From assembly GCA_030411725.1 (NCBI GenBank), contig MU839842.1, positions 1 to 64,000 of the forward strand: 64,000 nucleotides of DNA, in the 5' to 3' direction. The notes beneath the pieces were generated by a model that was not told where the DNA came from, did not search any database, and saw nothing but the letters and a program-made list of their open reading frames with translations. Below are positions 50,012 to 61,873 of this stretch, piece by piece; within the stretch, counting starts at the first letter, position 1; every line of letters starts with the position of its first letter. This DNA is from Echria macrotheca. Taxonomy: Eukaryota; Ascomycota; Sordariomycetes; Sordariales; Schizotheciaceae. The position numbers and the translations under genes were made by a program.

Positions 50012-51170
50012 TCAGGGGGTCTCCTCGATCCTGTAAACAAGCTTGGCCCCGCTGACCTTGCCCTCCCGCATTGCCTGCAGACCATCGAAGACACCCTTCA
50101 GCCCACCGCCCCCGACCTGGGCAGGATGAGGGCGTATCTGTCCATTAGCAATCAGCTTCTCACTCAGGGCCCAGAACATTTTGCCGAACTCGTAGTCCTC
50201 TGGCCTCGCCGGATATTCCTTTTTCGCGACGGAAAAACGGAAGTATTCGCCCATGGCCGTGTAGGCCAGCGGGTGCGACGGCTGTACGTCTTCCCGCGTG
50301 TGTTTGGCTGAGGATAAGAGGTAAGCGACCTTTCCACCGGTTGAGAGAGCGGCCGAGCAGATATCGATGGTCGGGCCGTTGGCGATGCAGTCGAGAACGT
50401 GCATCAAGGTGCCGTTGGTGTACTCTCGAATCTTCTGGACGCAATCGGGATCGTGATAGTCGAAGACGGCATCGGCGCCTAGCGACTTGACTAGGTCAAA
50501 GTTTCTCGGGGAGCAAGTTGTGATGATGGGCGAACATCCCGAGAGGCGGGCGTACTGGATGGCCAGAGTGCCCGTTGCACTGCTTCCGCCGTAGATTAGG
50601 ATAGGGAAGCCGGCCTTCATACCGGATCCCGGCAGCGGGAGACCAAGTGACTGGTAGAGCGACTGTCCGACGGTAGTGATGCCAACCCCGAGCGTAGCTG
50701 CATCTTCATTTGTCATGCTGTCGGGTACCTAGTCCTCATTTATCAATCATTTCTCAAACAGCTGATGAACATGTAACCAACCTTGGCACCGACGCCTGCC
50801 CTTGCCATGGAATATTCGGCAAAGCATCCATCCTCGGGCTCGACTTCGTTCGCTCCATGGGTGAAACCTGCGACTCTGTCCCCTTTCTTCCACGGGACAT
50901 CGACTTTGTCACCCACGGCTTCAATGATGCCCACGTAATCGCAGCCAACAGTTGCGCCCGGCGTGGCCATGTAGTCAATGTGCTTCCTGCTCACCGTCAT
51001 CATCAGCATGTATCTTTGTGGGTTATGTCACTGCACGGCAGGTCGCACCAGTCTGTTGGATTCAGAGCCACGGCCTTGACCTTGACAAGGACGTAGCCGT
51101 CCCTCAGCTTTGGAATTGGCACATCCTGGATCTCTGCAACGCCTTTCGACACAATCTTGATGGCCTTCAT
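50012..51170 (-). CDS. Trans-enoyl-reductase-like MDR oxidoreductase (zinc-binding dehydrogenase-like)
   Basis: Three exons, 51170-51049, 50986-50782 and 50728-50012, give 347 aa. The start MKAIKIVSKGVAEIQDVPIP is chosen because MDR proteins begin at this strand; an upstream in-frame extension to 51317 is Pro/Ser-rich and unlike the family. The GroES-like domain reads ALNPTDWKHIDYMATPGATVGCDYVG, with W-K-H in place of the catalytic zinc Cys. The nucleotide motif is GGSSATG (156-162) in the Rossmann half. These are traits of the ToxD/LovC group of trans-acting enoyl reductases that assist iterative polyketide synthases. No polyketide synthase is in the window, so this is either a stand-alone reductase or a cluster remnant. 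Confidence 0.85.
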
Positions 51171-52793
51171 ATTGGGCAGAATGACGTCGGTTGTTGAGAC
51201 GAAGTGGTGAAGTGGTGTGAGTAGCAGCGGAGAGGAAAGAGCCAGGTGCGGGACGGGTGGGCACGGTGAAGAATAAGGCAGGAAATGTTGCCGAGATAAG
51301 AAAGAGGAGGTGGCCAAATTAGGATGGCGGTCGAACCTGGGAGTGGATCGGCACGGATACCACTATCCTCTCGATCCGGTATATCGGCAAAGTAACTCGG
51401 ATTGCTCAGCATCTTTGGCACATCTTTTGTAGACGAGATGCTTCACCTCGGATTCCAACTGCAGCAGACCCCGGACTTAAGACTTACAAATGCATTCTCT
51501 GATGACCTTCGACATCGTGCTCACGAGGTTTGTTAAGTCCGGGCCTAAAATCCGTCAGCACTTCCCGCGCAGGCCCACCACGGTTTGGATTCGACTCGGC
51601 GCTGCTCCCATATGTAACCAGGATGTCGACAGAATCCTATCCACCATGTGTGGGGTGGTGATGTTGCAAAGCTGACAAATCGGATGCGCGGTGGAGTATC
51701 CGCGGATCGGACCGGAGCAAGGGTCGTCTTGGCGTGGCTTCCGCTCCGGGCCCCGATGGACGTCCGAGAGATAGTACCCACTCAACACGGGAGCCACCCT
51801 ATTGGATCCGGAATCGTTTCTGCCCAAGACGTGAACCTGGAGTGCGTGTTAGGAGACAGAAGCATGATTGGTTACACCCTGAACGCTTGATCCTGCAGCG
51901 TTTCTTCTTCTGCATCCAGCTTGGATTTGTGTTCTAGTCGCGAACTATTCAAGCTGTTCGGAAGAGATATGATTTTCGCAGCTTGCTGTGTGAAGAATGA
52001 CTCGCGACCAGAAATAAAACGGGGATACTTGGCAGTGCGGAGCTGTTTGCAAGTCTACAGTATACACCCAAGCACGATCGGGTTGCGATGCAGGTAAGAC
52101 CGGTTCGATTTAGACGTATGAACAGGGAATGCTGTCCGAACCATCGTCCCGGGTGAATAGGGCTCTTGACGCGACAACGCAGGGCTGTTTTCGAGTTCCC
52201 TGCCGAAATGACTTCGGTACGTACCAAGCTCGTCCACTGACACTAACAACCTAATTTTCAGCAGGACTAGAAGCTGGAAGTTTATGCCAAGTTGTCACCA
52301 CTCCCTGGCTACACCCCGCGATTTTTTTTGGCCTATGATGCGACGACGGTTCCTTGTTGCGGCGCCAGGCCGGACCATGGAGCCCTTGCTTGTGGACGGG
52401 AAAATTACTATAGCCTATGGCTGCCACGGTCTGTACCATTAATTACGGTGTCTTTTTTATCTCCAAGACTGGACACCGGTGACGACGGCCGGAGCCAGCA
52501 TAACACCCCACTTACCGTTGTCCTTGACATACCGGAACGGAGGGGCCGGTGGGGGATGTTGGCGACGCTTTCACCGACCCCTATGCTCAACTCTGGGACA
52601 ACACTATTTACATTGGCGGTATTGGATCCATAGTATGTGATGTCTACTCAAGTCCAGAAATCTTTTTACCGGAGGGGCATATTCATGGTATTTAGATCCG
52701 ATACATTATAAAACGACTGCCCGCGGTGACTAGGTACCTAGTCTCCCCGAGCCCATTGCACTTGTTGTCTCAAACCCGGGACCTGCCTTGAAG
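51171..52793. other. Intergenic region between divergent genes
   Basis: No gene is supported over 1.6 kb; frames on both strands are short and featureless. A 10-bp inverted repeat CCGGACTTAA/TTAAGTCCGG (51471-51480 and 51533-51542) could form a hairpin. A perfect CTAGGTACCTAG palindrome is at 52730-52741, close to the GH55 start. Confidence 0.6.
52707..52713 (+). promoter_or_regulatory. Putative TATA box of the GH55 gene
   Basis: TATAAAA lies 87 bp before the ATG at 52794, a normal distance for a fungal core promoter. Confidence 0.5.
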
Positions 52794-55353
52794 ATGAGAT
52801 TTTCGTATGTTATACCTCTTTTGACCGTTGGAGTAGTACACTCTCTGCCAAACGTCGGCGCATCCGATAACCAGCTTGGATCTGGCGGTTATTGGTACGA
52901 GAAGATAATCCACAATGGCATCAGCCCAACCATTGCAAGCGGCGCCAACTGGACCGTGTTCCGAAATGTGAAAGACTACGGGGCCAAAGGCGATGGCACC
53001 ACTGACGACACGGCCGCCATCCAAAAGGCCATCGACACCGGTGACAGCAGCGGCAACCGAGCTACAGGCCGCTCGTTCGGCATGACAGGTCAACCTGCTG
53101 TTGTTTACTTTCCGGCCGGTACCTACTCCATCAGGAGTACCCTGTCAAACCGCGTCGGGACCATACTCATGGGCGATCCAACAAACAGACCGACGCTGAA
53201 AGCAGCTTCTAGTTTTTCTGGTACCTATCTCCTGGTGGGCCACGACACTCGATATACCGGCCTCATTGCTTTCTACCATGGCATCAGGAATTTGGTGCTA
53301 GACACGACGGCGATACCGACCCGCAAGGTTTCGATTCTAGAATGGACTGTTAGTCAGGCCAGCCAGCTCTCCAATGTGCGATTCAACATGGCAATAGGAG
53401 CCAAGGACCATATCGGCATTTACACTGGAGGGATGGCCACGCAGCTTCTTTACAATGACCTCGAGTTTATCGGCGGCGGGGTGGGAATTAGCTTGACAGT
53501 GACGCAGGTGCATGTCAAGAATGCGTATTTCAGGCGTAAGAGGCGAACTTTGCATCTTTAGATGAAGCCAGCTAATTGTACCTGCGCAGATGTCCTCACT
53601 GGGATCAAAATTGCGAGTGCGGTACACATTACCGGCCAAGGCCTACGCTTCGAAGACTGCAGCATCGGCGTAGACACGACGAGCGGCGGCAATGGTCTCC
53701 TGAACCTCATCGATTCGACTGCTAGCAACACGACGACACTGGTCAACGCAGCTCCTACGACGGCAGGATCAACCCAGAATTCTCTCGTTCTGGAAAACAT
53801 CATGGTGGACTCGTCTGTCTCCTCGGTAGGTGTGCATCCTGCTCGATCCAGATTCGCAACATGGGCTGATAGCAAATTGAGACTGTGAAAGTGAGCGGCT
53901 CATCTGTCCTGACCGGTTCAGTCCGTCCAGGCTCTGCATGGATTCGAGGGAGCGCATACAACGCAGGCCAGTCAGGACCGAAAACCCTTGCGGGGCAAAT
54001 GGTAGCTACGTCCCGGCCAGATGTGCTCGTGAATAGCACAGGCTTCTACCACACGGTGACACAGCCCACCTATGCCGAATTCAACAGTTCGCAGGTGGTC
54101 AACGTCAAAACGGTTGCCGGTTATCCGGTATCTGGGAACGGTAACACCGATGACACAGCCAGTCTACAGGCCATCATCAACCAGTCTACCGGGAAAGTCC
54201 TCTACTTCCCGTACGGTATATATCTCGTCAGCGACACCCTTACCATTCCTCCGGGTAGCCGTCTCGTTGGCGAAGCCTTCACCCAGATCAGCGCCACTGG
54301 AAGCAAGTTCAAGGATGCAGCCAACCCCCGTCCCATGATCAAGGTTGGCAATCCCGGGGACGTCGGCGTGGCACAGTTCCACGACTTTGTGTTCACCGTC
54401 AATGAAGTCCTCCCAGGGGCAGACCTCGTCCAGGTCAACATGGCCGGGCAGAACCCTGGCGACGTCGGATTTTTCTTCTGCATGTTTCGCATCGGCGGCG
54501 CCAAGGGTTCCAAGCTCTACAACAATTGTGCAAATCCTCAAACTTGCAACGCCGCTCGAATCACTGCGCATCTCACCGCTACCTCGTCATCCTACTGGGA
54601 GAACACTTGGGCGTGGAGTGGTGATCTGGACTTGGATGGGTCTACAAGCGTGCTTGCTAGCCCTGCTGCTGGCTTTCTAATCGAGGCTCAGAAAGGGACT
54701 TGGTTTCTTGGTTTAGGCGCTGGTTAGTTGATACCCCTCCCTATTATGATGCTGGATATATCCAGCCGTGTTCCCAGACGCTGACTGTTTTACAGAGCAT
54801 TACACCCTGTATCAAGTTAACATCAACAACGCTAAAAACGTGTTTATAGGTCTTATGGAAGCAGAGACATCTCACTGGCAGGGGAATGGCACAACTGTGT
54901 ACCCACCAGACCCCTGGGCAGGTTCTCTCCTCCCACAAGATCCGGACTTTAAGTGGTGTTCCCCGCAAAGCGGCCAGGTGAGTATCTAGCCATCACAGGT
55001 ATTACAATTTTCGGATGCCAATTGACCTTTGCACCCAGTGCCGCATGGGTCTGTACCAGATTGTCCAGAACTCCAGCAACATCAACCTATATAGCCAGGG
55101 GTGGTGGACGTTTGTGATGGGCCCGGCCCGGTCCTTTTGCTCCGTCGACTGCCAGGACAACGGCGCCCTCTACACCGGTAACAAAAAGTTGTTTGTCTAC
55201 GGAGTCGACACGATCAATGTCAAGACCCTTGTTATGGAGCGTGGGGAGGGCGGCAAGATGGTAAATGTGGTTACTCATGCTGACAACCTTGGAAGCACCT
55301 TCGATGTCTTCAAGACGGCGGTTGTCGCTGCATATTTGAGGCAGAGCGCATAA
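52794..55353 (+). CDS. GH55 exo-beta-1,3-glucanase, secreted
   Basis: Five exons (52794-53535, 53590-53825, 53873-54722, 54796-54977, 55039-55353) give 774 aa, in the usual range of fungal GH55. The ATG at 52794 starts MRFSYVIPLLTVGVVHS, a signal peptide. Each half carries the pectate-lyase-type beta-helix opening: FRNVKDYGAKGDGTTDDTAA in the first, and NVKTVAGYPVSGNGNTDDTAS in the second, the two-rib-cage design of GH55. SGGYWYEKIIHNGISP near the N-terminus is also family-typical. It should release glucose from beta-1,3-glucan (laminarin or fungal wall glucan). The 47-nt second intron is the shortest in the window and ends CTGATAG; its acceptor is inferred from frame. The gene converges on the GH135 gene, 341 bp apart. 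Confidence 0.9.
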
Positions 55354-55694
55354 TAGCAGATAGAACAGGAAGGACTGCAAATACAGGGCTGCTACGCGAC
55401 GGAAGCGAAAGGGTCGTAGTTAACCCTGAAGATATTTTTTTGCTGAAGAAACACTTATATGAATACTACTGTATTATGACGGGATTTTTTCGGGCTTTGA
55501 GTCGACAATACGGAGACCGGAAATCAAGTATTGGCAAGTATGAGTCGCCTGCGGAGAGACTGGTATAGGTATTGCACCTCTGTGTATTCTATCTAAGCCT
55601 TTGTATCCAGAGTCCCCACCGTATACTTGGGGTCTTCGCATATATATCTATATCTACCAGTACCTCTGCCGACACAAAAGGTCAGCCAAGGCAG
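55354..55694. terminator. Shared 3' region of convergent GH55 and GH135 genes
   Basis: These 341 bp between two stop codons must hold both polyadenylation regions. AT-rich stretches occur (for example ATATTTTTTTGC near 55430 and TATATATCTATATCT near 55640) but no specific signal can be assigned. Confidence 0.4.
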
Positions 55695-56624
55695 CTAAGC
55701 TAGACCCTGATCCTGAGCGGCCAGCCTCGCAACGTTGGTGATGCTCGCCGGGGCCTCGGTAAAGTTGGCATTGTATCCGTACTGGGTGATGTAGAAACTG
55801 TGCACCTTCTTGTCGATAATGGCCTTGACGTCGGCCTCGAGAGAGGCCTCAGAGCCTGGCACGTACGGGGTCCACGACTCGTAATAATCGTGAACCAGGA
55901 CAGACGACTTGGAGGCATACTGGGAAGAGATGACATTGAGCGACGAAGATGAAAACGGAGTATATCCGTTGACCGGGCACCGGGGAATGCCATCATCCGT
56001 GGCGCCCCCGGCAGCCGACAGCGGCGCGTGGCATGTCTCGATCTGCACGATGGCGTCGACAAGATCAAATAGCGATTCACTGCCGCTCTGGACGGGCACG
56101 CCGGGATTGAGGACGACCACCGTCGGAGTCGTGCGGTTGCGTGCAGAGAGCGTAGAGCGGGCGTACGTTGAAATATTCTTGTTGTAGGACAGCCTGGAAG
56201 GGTTCGTCTCGATCTCGTCGAAGAAGATGCCATCGAGGGACACGTCAGCCACAACTCCATCCCAACCAGCCTGGGTCGTCCAAGCGGCATACTGGTCGAT
56301 GCCTCGCTCGACATCAGCGAGAGTGCGAGTGCTGTGGTTGGTCGAGATGTAGCCAAGCGTGAAGACATTGTCCTTGGGGTTGAGTGCACCAAGAGCGGCG
56401 GCCCAGTCGACCAAGTTTTCCGGTGGGTTCTTGTCGTAGGGAGCTCCCTTATTATTGTCGACAACAATGTAGAAGGGTAGTTTGGGGTGGTCAGTGGCTG
56501 CCTGAATCACCGCATCCCAGTCCGGCTTTCCTTCGCCAATTGGGTAACGGTAGATGGGCAGCATGATGCCGGTCGTGGCCGAGGCAACAGCCGCCATGGC
56601 AGTCAACGAGAGGAAGTACTTCAT
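55695..56624 (-). CDS. Spherulin-4 (GH135) family secreted protein
   Basis: A single exon gives 309 aa. The start at 56624 gives MKYFLSLTAMAAVASA, a good signal peptide; an in-frame Met 39 codons upstream precedes it with poor sequence and is rejected. TTGIMLPIYRYPIGEG, the YIVVDNNKG strand and LGYISTNHSTR are typical of the spherulation-specific family 4. D136/E137 (DGIFFDEIE) and E196 (IVQIETCHA) correspond to the acidic residues used by the Aspergillus Sph3 glycosidase. Sph3 cleaves N-acetylgalactosamine-rich polysaccharide during galactosaminogalactan synthesis. The genes usual to that cluster (a GT4 synthase, deacetylase and epimerase) are not adjacent, so the role here is probably more general. 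Confidence 0.9.
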   Translation of the reverse strand: MKYFLSLTAMAAVASATTGIMLPIYRYPIGEGKPDWDAVIQAATDHPKLPFYIVVDNNKGAPYDKNPPENLVDWAAALGALNPKDNVFTLGYISTNHSTRTLADVERGIDQYAAWTTQAGWDGVVADVSLDGIFFDEIETNPSRLSYNKNISTYARSTLSARNRTTPTVVVLNPGVPVQSGSESLFDLVDAIVQIETCHAPLSAAGGATDDGIPRCPVNGYTPFSSSSLNVISSQYASKSSVLVHDYYESWTPYVPGSEASLEADVKAIIDKKVHSFYITQYGYNANFTEAPASITNVARLAAQDQGLA

Positions 56625-57617
56625 TTTGAAAAGTAATAGTAAACTGTAAGCAAGAGATGACCCGGGAAGATGTAGTGGGAGTGAGTAAGTCTGTACATGT
56701 AGATAGAGATGCAAATCGAAATACGACAGGCTCAGTTCCATTTATACTTTGTTTTCTTGTTTATTCTGAAATCCTGGATGTCGTCCAATCTGCCTCGGCA
56801 TCATCGGATGGAGCAACATCATCTGTTCTCCTTACCCTAGGCCGGCGTCAGCCGCATCTTTTTTCACAAATATCCGGGTAGGATCGTGGCGCCTTGCTAT
56901 AGTCCTTATGCTCCTACTCTCAATGAAACTTGGCGTCGCTCTCGCAATGGCTCGCATCATGCCCTCGTGGTCGACAGGGATCTCAGCCACCGGCTGAGCA
57001 GGAACGCGGCCCGGGAAATTCTAGAAAACCAGAAAAACCCCCCGACCGGGAATAATTCCGTGACTAGGTAGGTGCTCGATCATTTCCTCCTGATCTTTGC
57101 CACCTCCATCTCATCGGTCCTTAGCTAGGTTTCTGTGCTGATTGGCCCATTATGCTCCACGGAAAAAAAGAGGGTAGAACACTTGACCTCACGCTAAATC
57201 CTGACATCCACCATCGCCAAGCCTTGCTGTGCCGTATGGGCTAATAGTTTCTCCTCTCATTCTTATTCTAGTCCTCGCTGTTGACATTGGACTTGGATAT
57301 ACTCGCGGACGGTATTCGGACCGGCCTGTTCAAGCATCGCAACACACCTCGGAATTGCTAGTGCATACGACTCTATGCTTACCATCACAGGTCATAAGTG
57401 TCATCCATTAAGCCGAACTTGGCTATCGCGCGTTGATTACCAAGCAAATCGCAGTCATAGGCTGCGAGTAGGGCGAGGTGGTCCGTACAAGTCATCATTT
57501 GGTGACACTAGGATTCCCACGAGGTTGACAGACCAAGAGTCCAGCAGGTTTTGTTCGCCCTCCTGAGCAATTTTTGAACCGGTCTACGACTGGAGTCGAT
57601 TCTACCTCTAATTGAAC
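56625..57617. other. Intergenic region upstream of the GH135 gene
   Basis: No gene was found. It contains the GH135 promoter and a GACTAGGTAGGTGC motif at about 57062-57075. Frames are short and without domains. Confidence 0.6.
56740..56746 (-). promoter_or_regulatory. Putative TATA box of the GH135 gene
   Basis: TATAAAT on the minus strand lies about 116 bp before the chosen ATG at 56624, which also supports that start. Confidence 0.45.
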
Positions 57618-60600
57618 CTATCGTTTCTTCCATCTAGCCGCCTCCTGTTCCACCATATCCTTTTCTTCCCCAAAAAAGCTTATGGCTTTCTTAACACTAT
57701 AAACTTCCCGTTGTGAATCGAGGCTCGACCCATTCAAGCCTCGTTTTCTATCCTCGGGAGCGCCATCATCTAGAATGCACAATTTGTATGCATGATAAAT
57801 GCGTCCTGCAAGTGTATCCGGCTCCATGCCCAGCTTGGGGTGTCTGACGAACATAGCGCCGAACAAAAGTGTCAGGATCATCATTCCCAGAAACGAAACT
57901 GTCATCCAAGCGCATACGAGATGCATCGTCCATGTCTGCGAGGGGTTAAAAGGGACATTGGACAGCAATATTGGCGAGACGTTGGCAATTATTGCGTTGC
58001 CAGCAACAATGGCGACGAACCATTCCCGTCTCTTGAAATGGTCGAAGATTCCGGTGTAAGCCACTGCGGGTGGCGAGATCAGGGCGGCGCAGGAGACGGA
58101 TCCTGGTGACATGTCGAGCTGGCGGTAGACTTCCATCATCGACATCCCTATTTGTTGTGCCGTGTCAGTCCAACTGTCTCCAAGTCAGGCGCCCACCCCA
58201 GTGAAGACAACTTACGAGCATAGTACCCATCCCAGAACAATGAGATGACGAGACCGAGTGTTGTAAACAGTATTCTCGTCCCAAAGTTCTGGCCCAGCAT
58301 GAACTCCTCAAAGGACGTGTGTCCGTCCGTTGTCTCGTAGTAGAGAATCAGACTCAACAGGCCACCAAGTAGAACCAGCCCGCCGAGACTGGACCAGCTG
58401 GTAGTAGGCTGACGCGCCCACCCCATTTCCGGAACCTTCCACTGTCTTTCCCGCCCACCGTGTGCCAGTGTCCTTTGTTTTCCATAGTCCCTGGGGTCCG
58501 AACGACCCGGGACTGCGATAATCCCGTATTTCTCTTCGTCCTCTGTGTCGACATACCACCCTAACCCAAATCCCCACCCTTGTAATCCTTCGGCCACTTC
58601 CTTCTCCGTCAACTTAGGTCCTCTCTGACAAGAGAACACCCCACGCAACAAGCCCGCCGTCTTTGAGTGGCCAACAAGACGTGCAGTAACACCCAAACTC
58701 ATGACTTCCCTCCCGTCAGCTTGGTCCAACCCAGTCCTCCACCGCGAAAGCGCAAACACCAACCCGAGCAACACCGCCAGCGCAACACAAAGCATCACTG
58801 TAAGAGCAGTATTCGGCCCACGAAATACAGCAATCCCCATAAAACATCCATCGAAGTGATCCGCCCCGCAGGAAGCGCCGTATAGCTGCACGCCAACGGC
58901 TTCAGACGAAAGCGCCGCCGCCACGGCCGCCAACAAAGTAAAGAGATCAGACAAAGCAGCCACGGGATCGCGGTACTTGATCAGGATCTTAATGCCAGCT
59001 AGTATTCCGGGGATGCCCTCGGACGGAAGAGTAAGGGAATACGGCGAGGGGACTCCGCCATCCGAGGCGGACATGGTGTGGAAGGGTAGCATGGTTCGGA
59101 TCGCCGTGGTGATGATCTGTGCCAGGATGCAGACCGGCGTTACGAGTAACACCGGAAGAAAGGAGGCGAGGCCGTACTCCGCTGGTGTGATCAGATGGAA
59201 GCCGGATGTGGAGCGGGAGCCGGGGACGTGAGGTGCGGCGGTTGGTGGGCCCCGTACAGGGGTATAGGTGGCGGTGGGGGTTATGGTGAGAGTCAGGGTG
59301 GGAACACCCAGTGAATTTGTCAAGGTGATTACCGTGGGGGTGCTAGCCGGGGGGCGGGCAAAGGTGACGGTGGCGGTTGGATTTCCGGCTTCGTCACGGA
59401 GCGTTTCTGTTTCCAGTACCGGCGGAATGGTTACTGTTGCAGTAGGATGGCCGGCAGCGTCAGTCAGCGTGACGATGGTGGAAGTCTTTGACGGAAAGGC
59501 CGTGACTGTCGCCGTTGGGGTGCCGGACCTGTCCCGGAGGGTGAGGGTTGTGGCGAGGGGCCCGGCCGAGGCTTCCAGCCGCGTGACGGTCAGAGTGGGC
59601 TCCCCGTTCACAGGGTCCGTGAGAGTTACGATCTTGAGAACCGGAGCCGGGGCAGGCAAGGCGTCATCGGCCTTGGGGCCGGAACCACCGTCGATGGCCA
59701 CGAGCTGCTTCTCGGCAGCGGCCATGCAGACCGTCCCTCCATTGTATGCATCATCGACTACTTTCCATGGAATCGCGGGATTGCTCTTCCTAGCCTCTTG
59801 CTCGAGTGCGGCATACCAGACCCACTCCTCCCAGCAATCTTGTGAATGGAAGATGATGGCAGGGCCGTTGCAAGTTGCCCAACACGCCTCCGAGGAAGTG
59901 GGATCGTCGGGGTCGCCACCAGCATAGTTGATCCACGAGGCACCCTCGTAGGGGTTATCGTTGCCATCGTAAAAGATGTTAATGAGTGGCTGGATAATCT
60001 GCGTTGGTCCGCTGTACTGTGCGTACGCATCGGGGTCGTGGTGTCTTGGTCGAAATCGGGATGGGCTCCATGTCTGATTCCCTTGGGTTTCGTTAATATT
60101 CGAGACCGGTGGTGGACTGCCGACCCGTGCAGCAAACTGGATAGAATGTCCTGTCTCGTTCAGGTCCGCCAGATACTCTTGTTGAATCTGCGTGATATTT
60201 TCTGAGCCGACAAGCGTATCTGGAACTCCCTGCGTACCATCGTTGCTAGAAGAGTTCGGAGCCAAGGTCACGGTGGTGTTCCGTCCATCTCGCTGGGTTG
60301 AGTTTCGATCGTCTCCGGTGGTGTTGTCCGCCCTGCTGAAGAGATGATAATGGACTTTCGAAGAGATCTCCCGGCTTCGTCTTGAAGTCGGTGCTAGGGT
60401 TGGATTTGGTGACACTGCCCTCGCATTGACGAGTGGAGCCGAATACAGCGCCGGTGGAAGCGACTCGCTGTCCGGGTTCCCCTGAATGTCACTCGAGGAT
60501 GGAAATGTCTGTCCGACGAACCCAACAACGGCGATGAGGCCGGTAAGATAAAAAATGAATGGAATTAACACCGGCCATCGCAGCGAAACCGGCTTGTAGT

Positions 60601-60622
60601 CGTGGGTGCCATGAGGGCCCAT
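57618..60622 (-). CDS. Large multi-pass membrane protein with Thr-rich repeats (DUF3433-like)
   Basis: Two exons, 60622-58216 and 58147-57618, give 978 aa. The 68-nt intron has donor GTAAGT, branch GACTGAC and acceptor TAG, and joins GYYA/RMSMMEVYRQ. A transmembrane helix at about 16-40 (WPVLIPFIFYLTGLIAVVGF) precedes an extracellular-looking region with many NxS/T sites. About 328-455 holds five or so copies of a roughly 25-aa unit of the form TLTD-x-x-G-x-PTATVT. Further hydrophobic spans follow (PVLLVTPVCILAQIITTAI; LTVMLCVALAVLLGLVFAL; LGGLVLLGGLLSLILYY; ILFTTLGLVISLFWDGYYA; WFVAIVAGNAIIANVSPILL; VCAWMTVSFLGMMILTLLFG). This layout resembles fungal DUF3433 membrane proteins of unknown function. 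Confidence 0.82.
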
Positions 60623-61873
60623 GGTCAGTCAGGCGGCCATCTGGGAGCGAGTTGCCAAGACTCGGAGGGAATAGCTGGAGTGAATCCTTCCTTCGACAAA
60701 GAGACCCCCGATATTAAAACTTTCGTTCGTCAGCCCTACCTCCCAGCGATCGTCGCCGGCAGTGTGACCCTGTGCTTGCGCTCAGTCAATCTAGAACCCC
60801 CTGCTGCGCCGTAGCCTAGATTGCTGTTATGCGGTCCCGTTTCGCCTGGGACTGCCAAGGACCTCGACGGACGGCACGCACGTGGCACAGCCTAAAACGA
60901 CTGGACCGGTGTCCTTTTGCGCGAGATGCCTATTGGCCGTACCAAACAGTGCCGATGCCAGGCACTTGGGCGAGCGAAGCGAGTGGTCATTCCCGCGAAG
61001 CATTGCCCTGGTAATAAGGACCGATTGCCCCGGGGGGTGTTGCGCGTACCCCTTTCCGGAAGCAAGTCTCGCATCCCGGCCGCTTATTATTATTAGATGC
61101 CTAGAAGCGAGCTGAACGCTGCCAAGGAGGAGGATGTTTTTGGTTGTCCAGAATGGGGATGCCGGCCCGGAATCGGAGATCGTGGTGTTACTCACACTTC
61201 TATGATACCTCCTTATCCCTCGATGGATGCATGCACCTTTTCCCTTTATACCTGGGTAGGTATCTAGAGCCATCTATGAGAATGAATACACATGCATAGG
61301 TACCTAGCATTTGATATACGGGCATTGCCGACTTTGGTTCAAGGCGTCCGCCACGAGTACAGAAAATTTTTGACGCAATGGGGATACCTATACGCGAGGA
61401 GGATAGCAATAGTACTAACTAGTTGGTACCTAGGTAGTTATGGTGACTGGTAGTCAGCTCCAGGCGTTCCACTACCCCTTTTATCAGTGCCTTTTTACAC
61501 AGGTTTCTCCCCTTTCGTACACTTGCGAAGTCATTTTCTTCCAAGTGTAAAGGCTAGAACCTAGAAGCTTGCATATCGTGAAACCTCAGATAGAACTAAA
61601 TGGTGGTCAGAATCGGCGGCTTATTCGTATATGCCCGGGTGTTGATTACCTACCCAATATTTAATTCAAGTACAAGGAAGGGTTAGGATGCTTTGTTTAC
61701 CAAGACAGCACGGCGAAGGTTTTCCGGGCCGCCCCGATGCGCCGTGGTGGGTTCTCTCTGCAAACGGATGAAACAAAGAAAGGCACGTCCATTGAGGACA
61801 GTCATGCCTCTCGCTTCCCCTCTTGAAACTAACAGATTTTCTCTGTTTACTGTCCTACCAGATATTGTCCGGG
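60623..61873. other. Intergenic region between divergent genes
   Basis: No gene is supported; the longest frame (minus 61273-60827, 148 codons) has no domain and stop-rich surroundings. ATAGGTACCTAG at 61297-61308 and GGTACCTAGGTAG at 61425-61437 are copies of the palindromic motif seen in other spacers. Confidence 0.6.

Noticed and set aside
38742..51170. Secondary-metabolite gene cluster (epimerase, reductase, hydrolase)
   Set aside because: There is no polyketide synthase, NRPS, terpene cyclase, P450, transporter or pathway regulator in the window.
51003..51317. Upstream in-frame start for the enoyl-reductase-like gene
   Set aside because: The added 49 residues are low-complexity and the family starts at MKAI; the ATG at 51170 is preferred.
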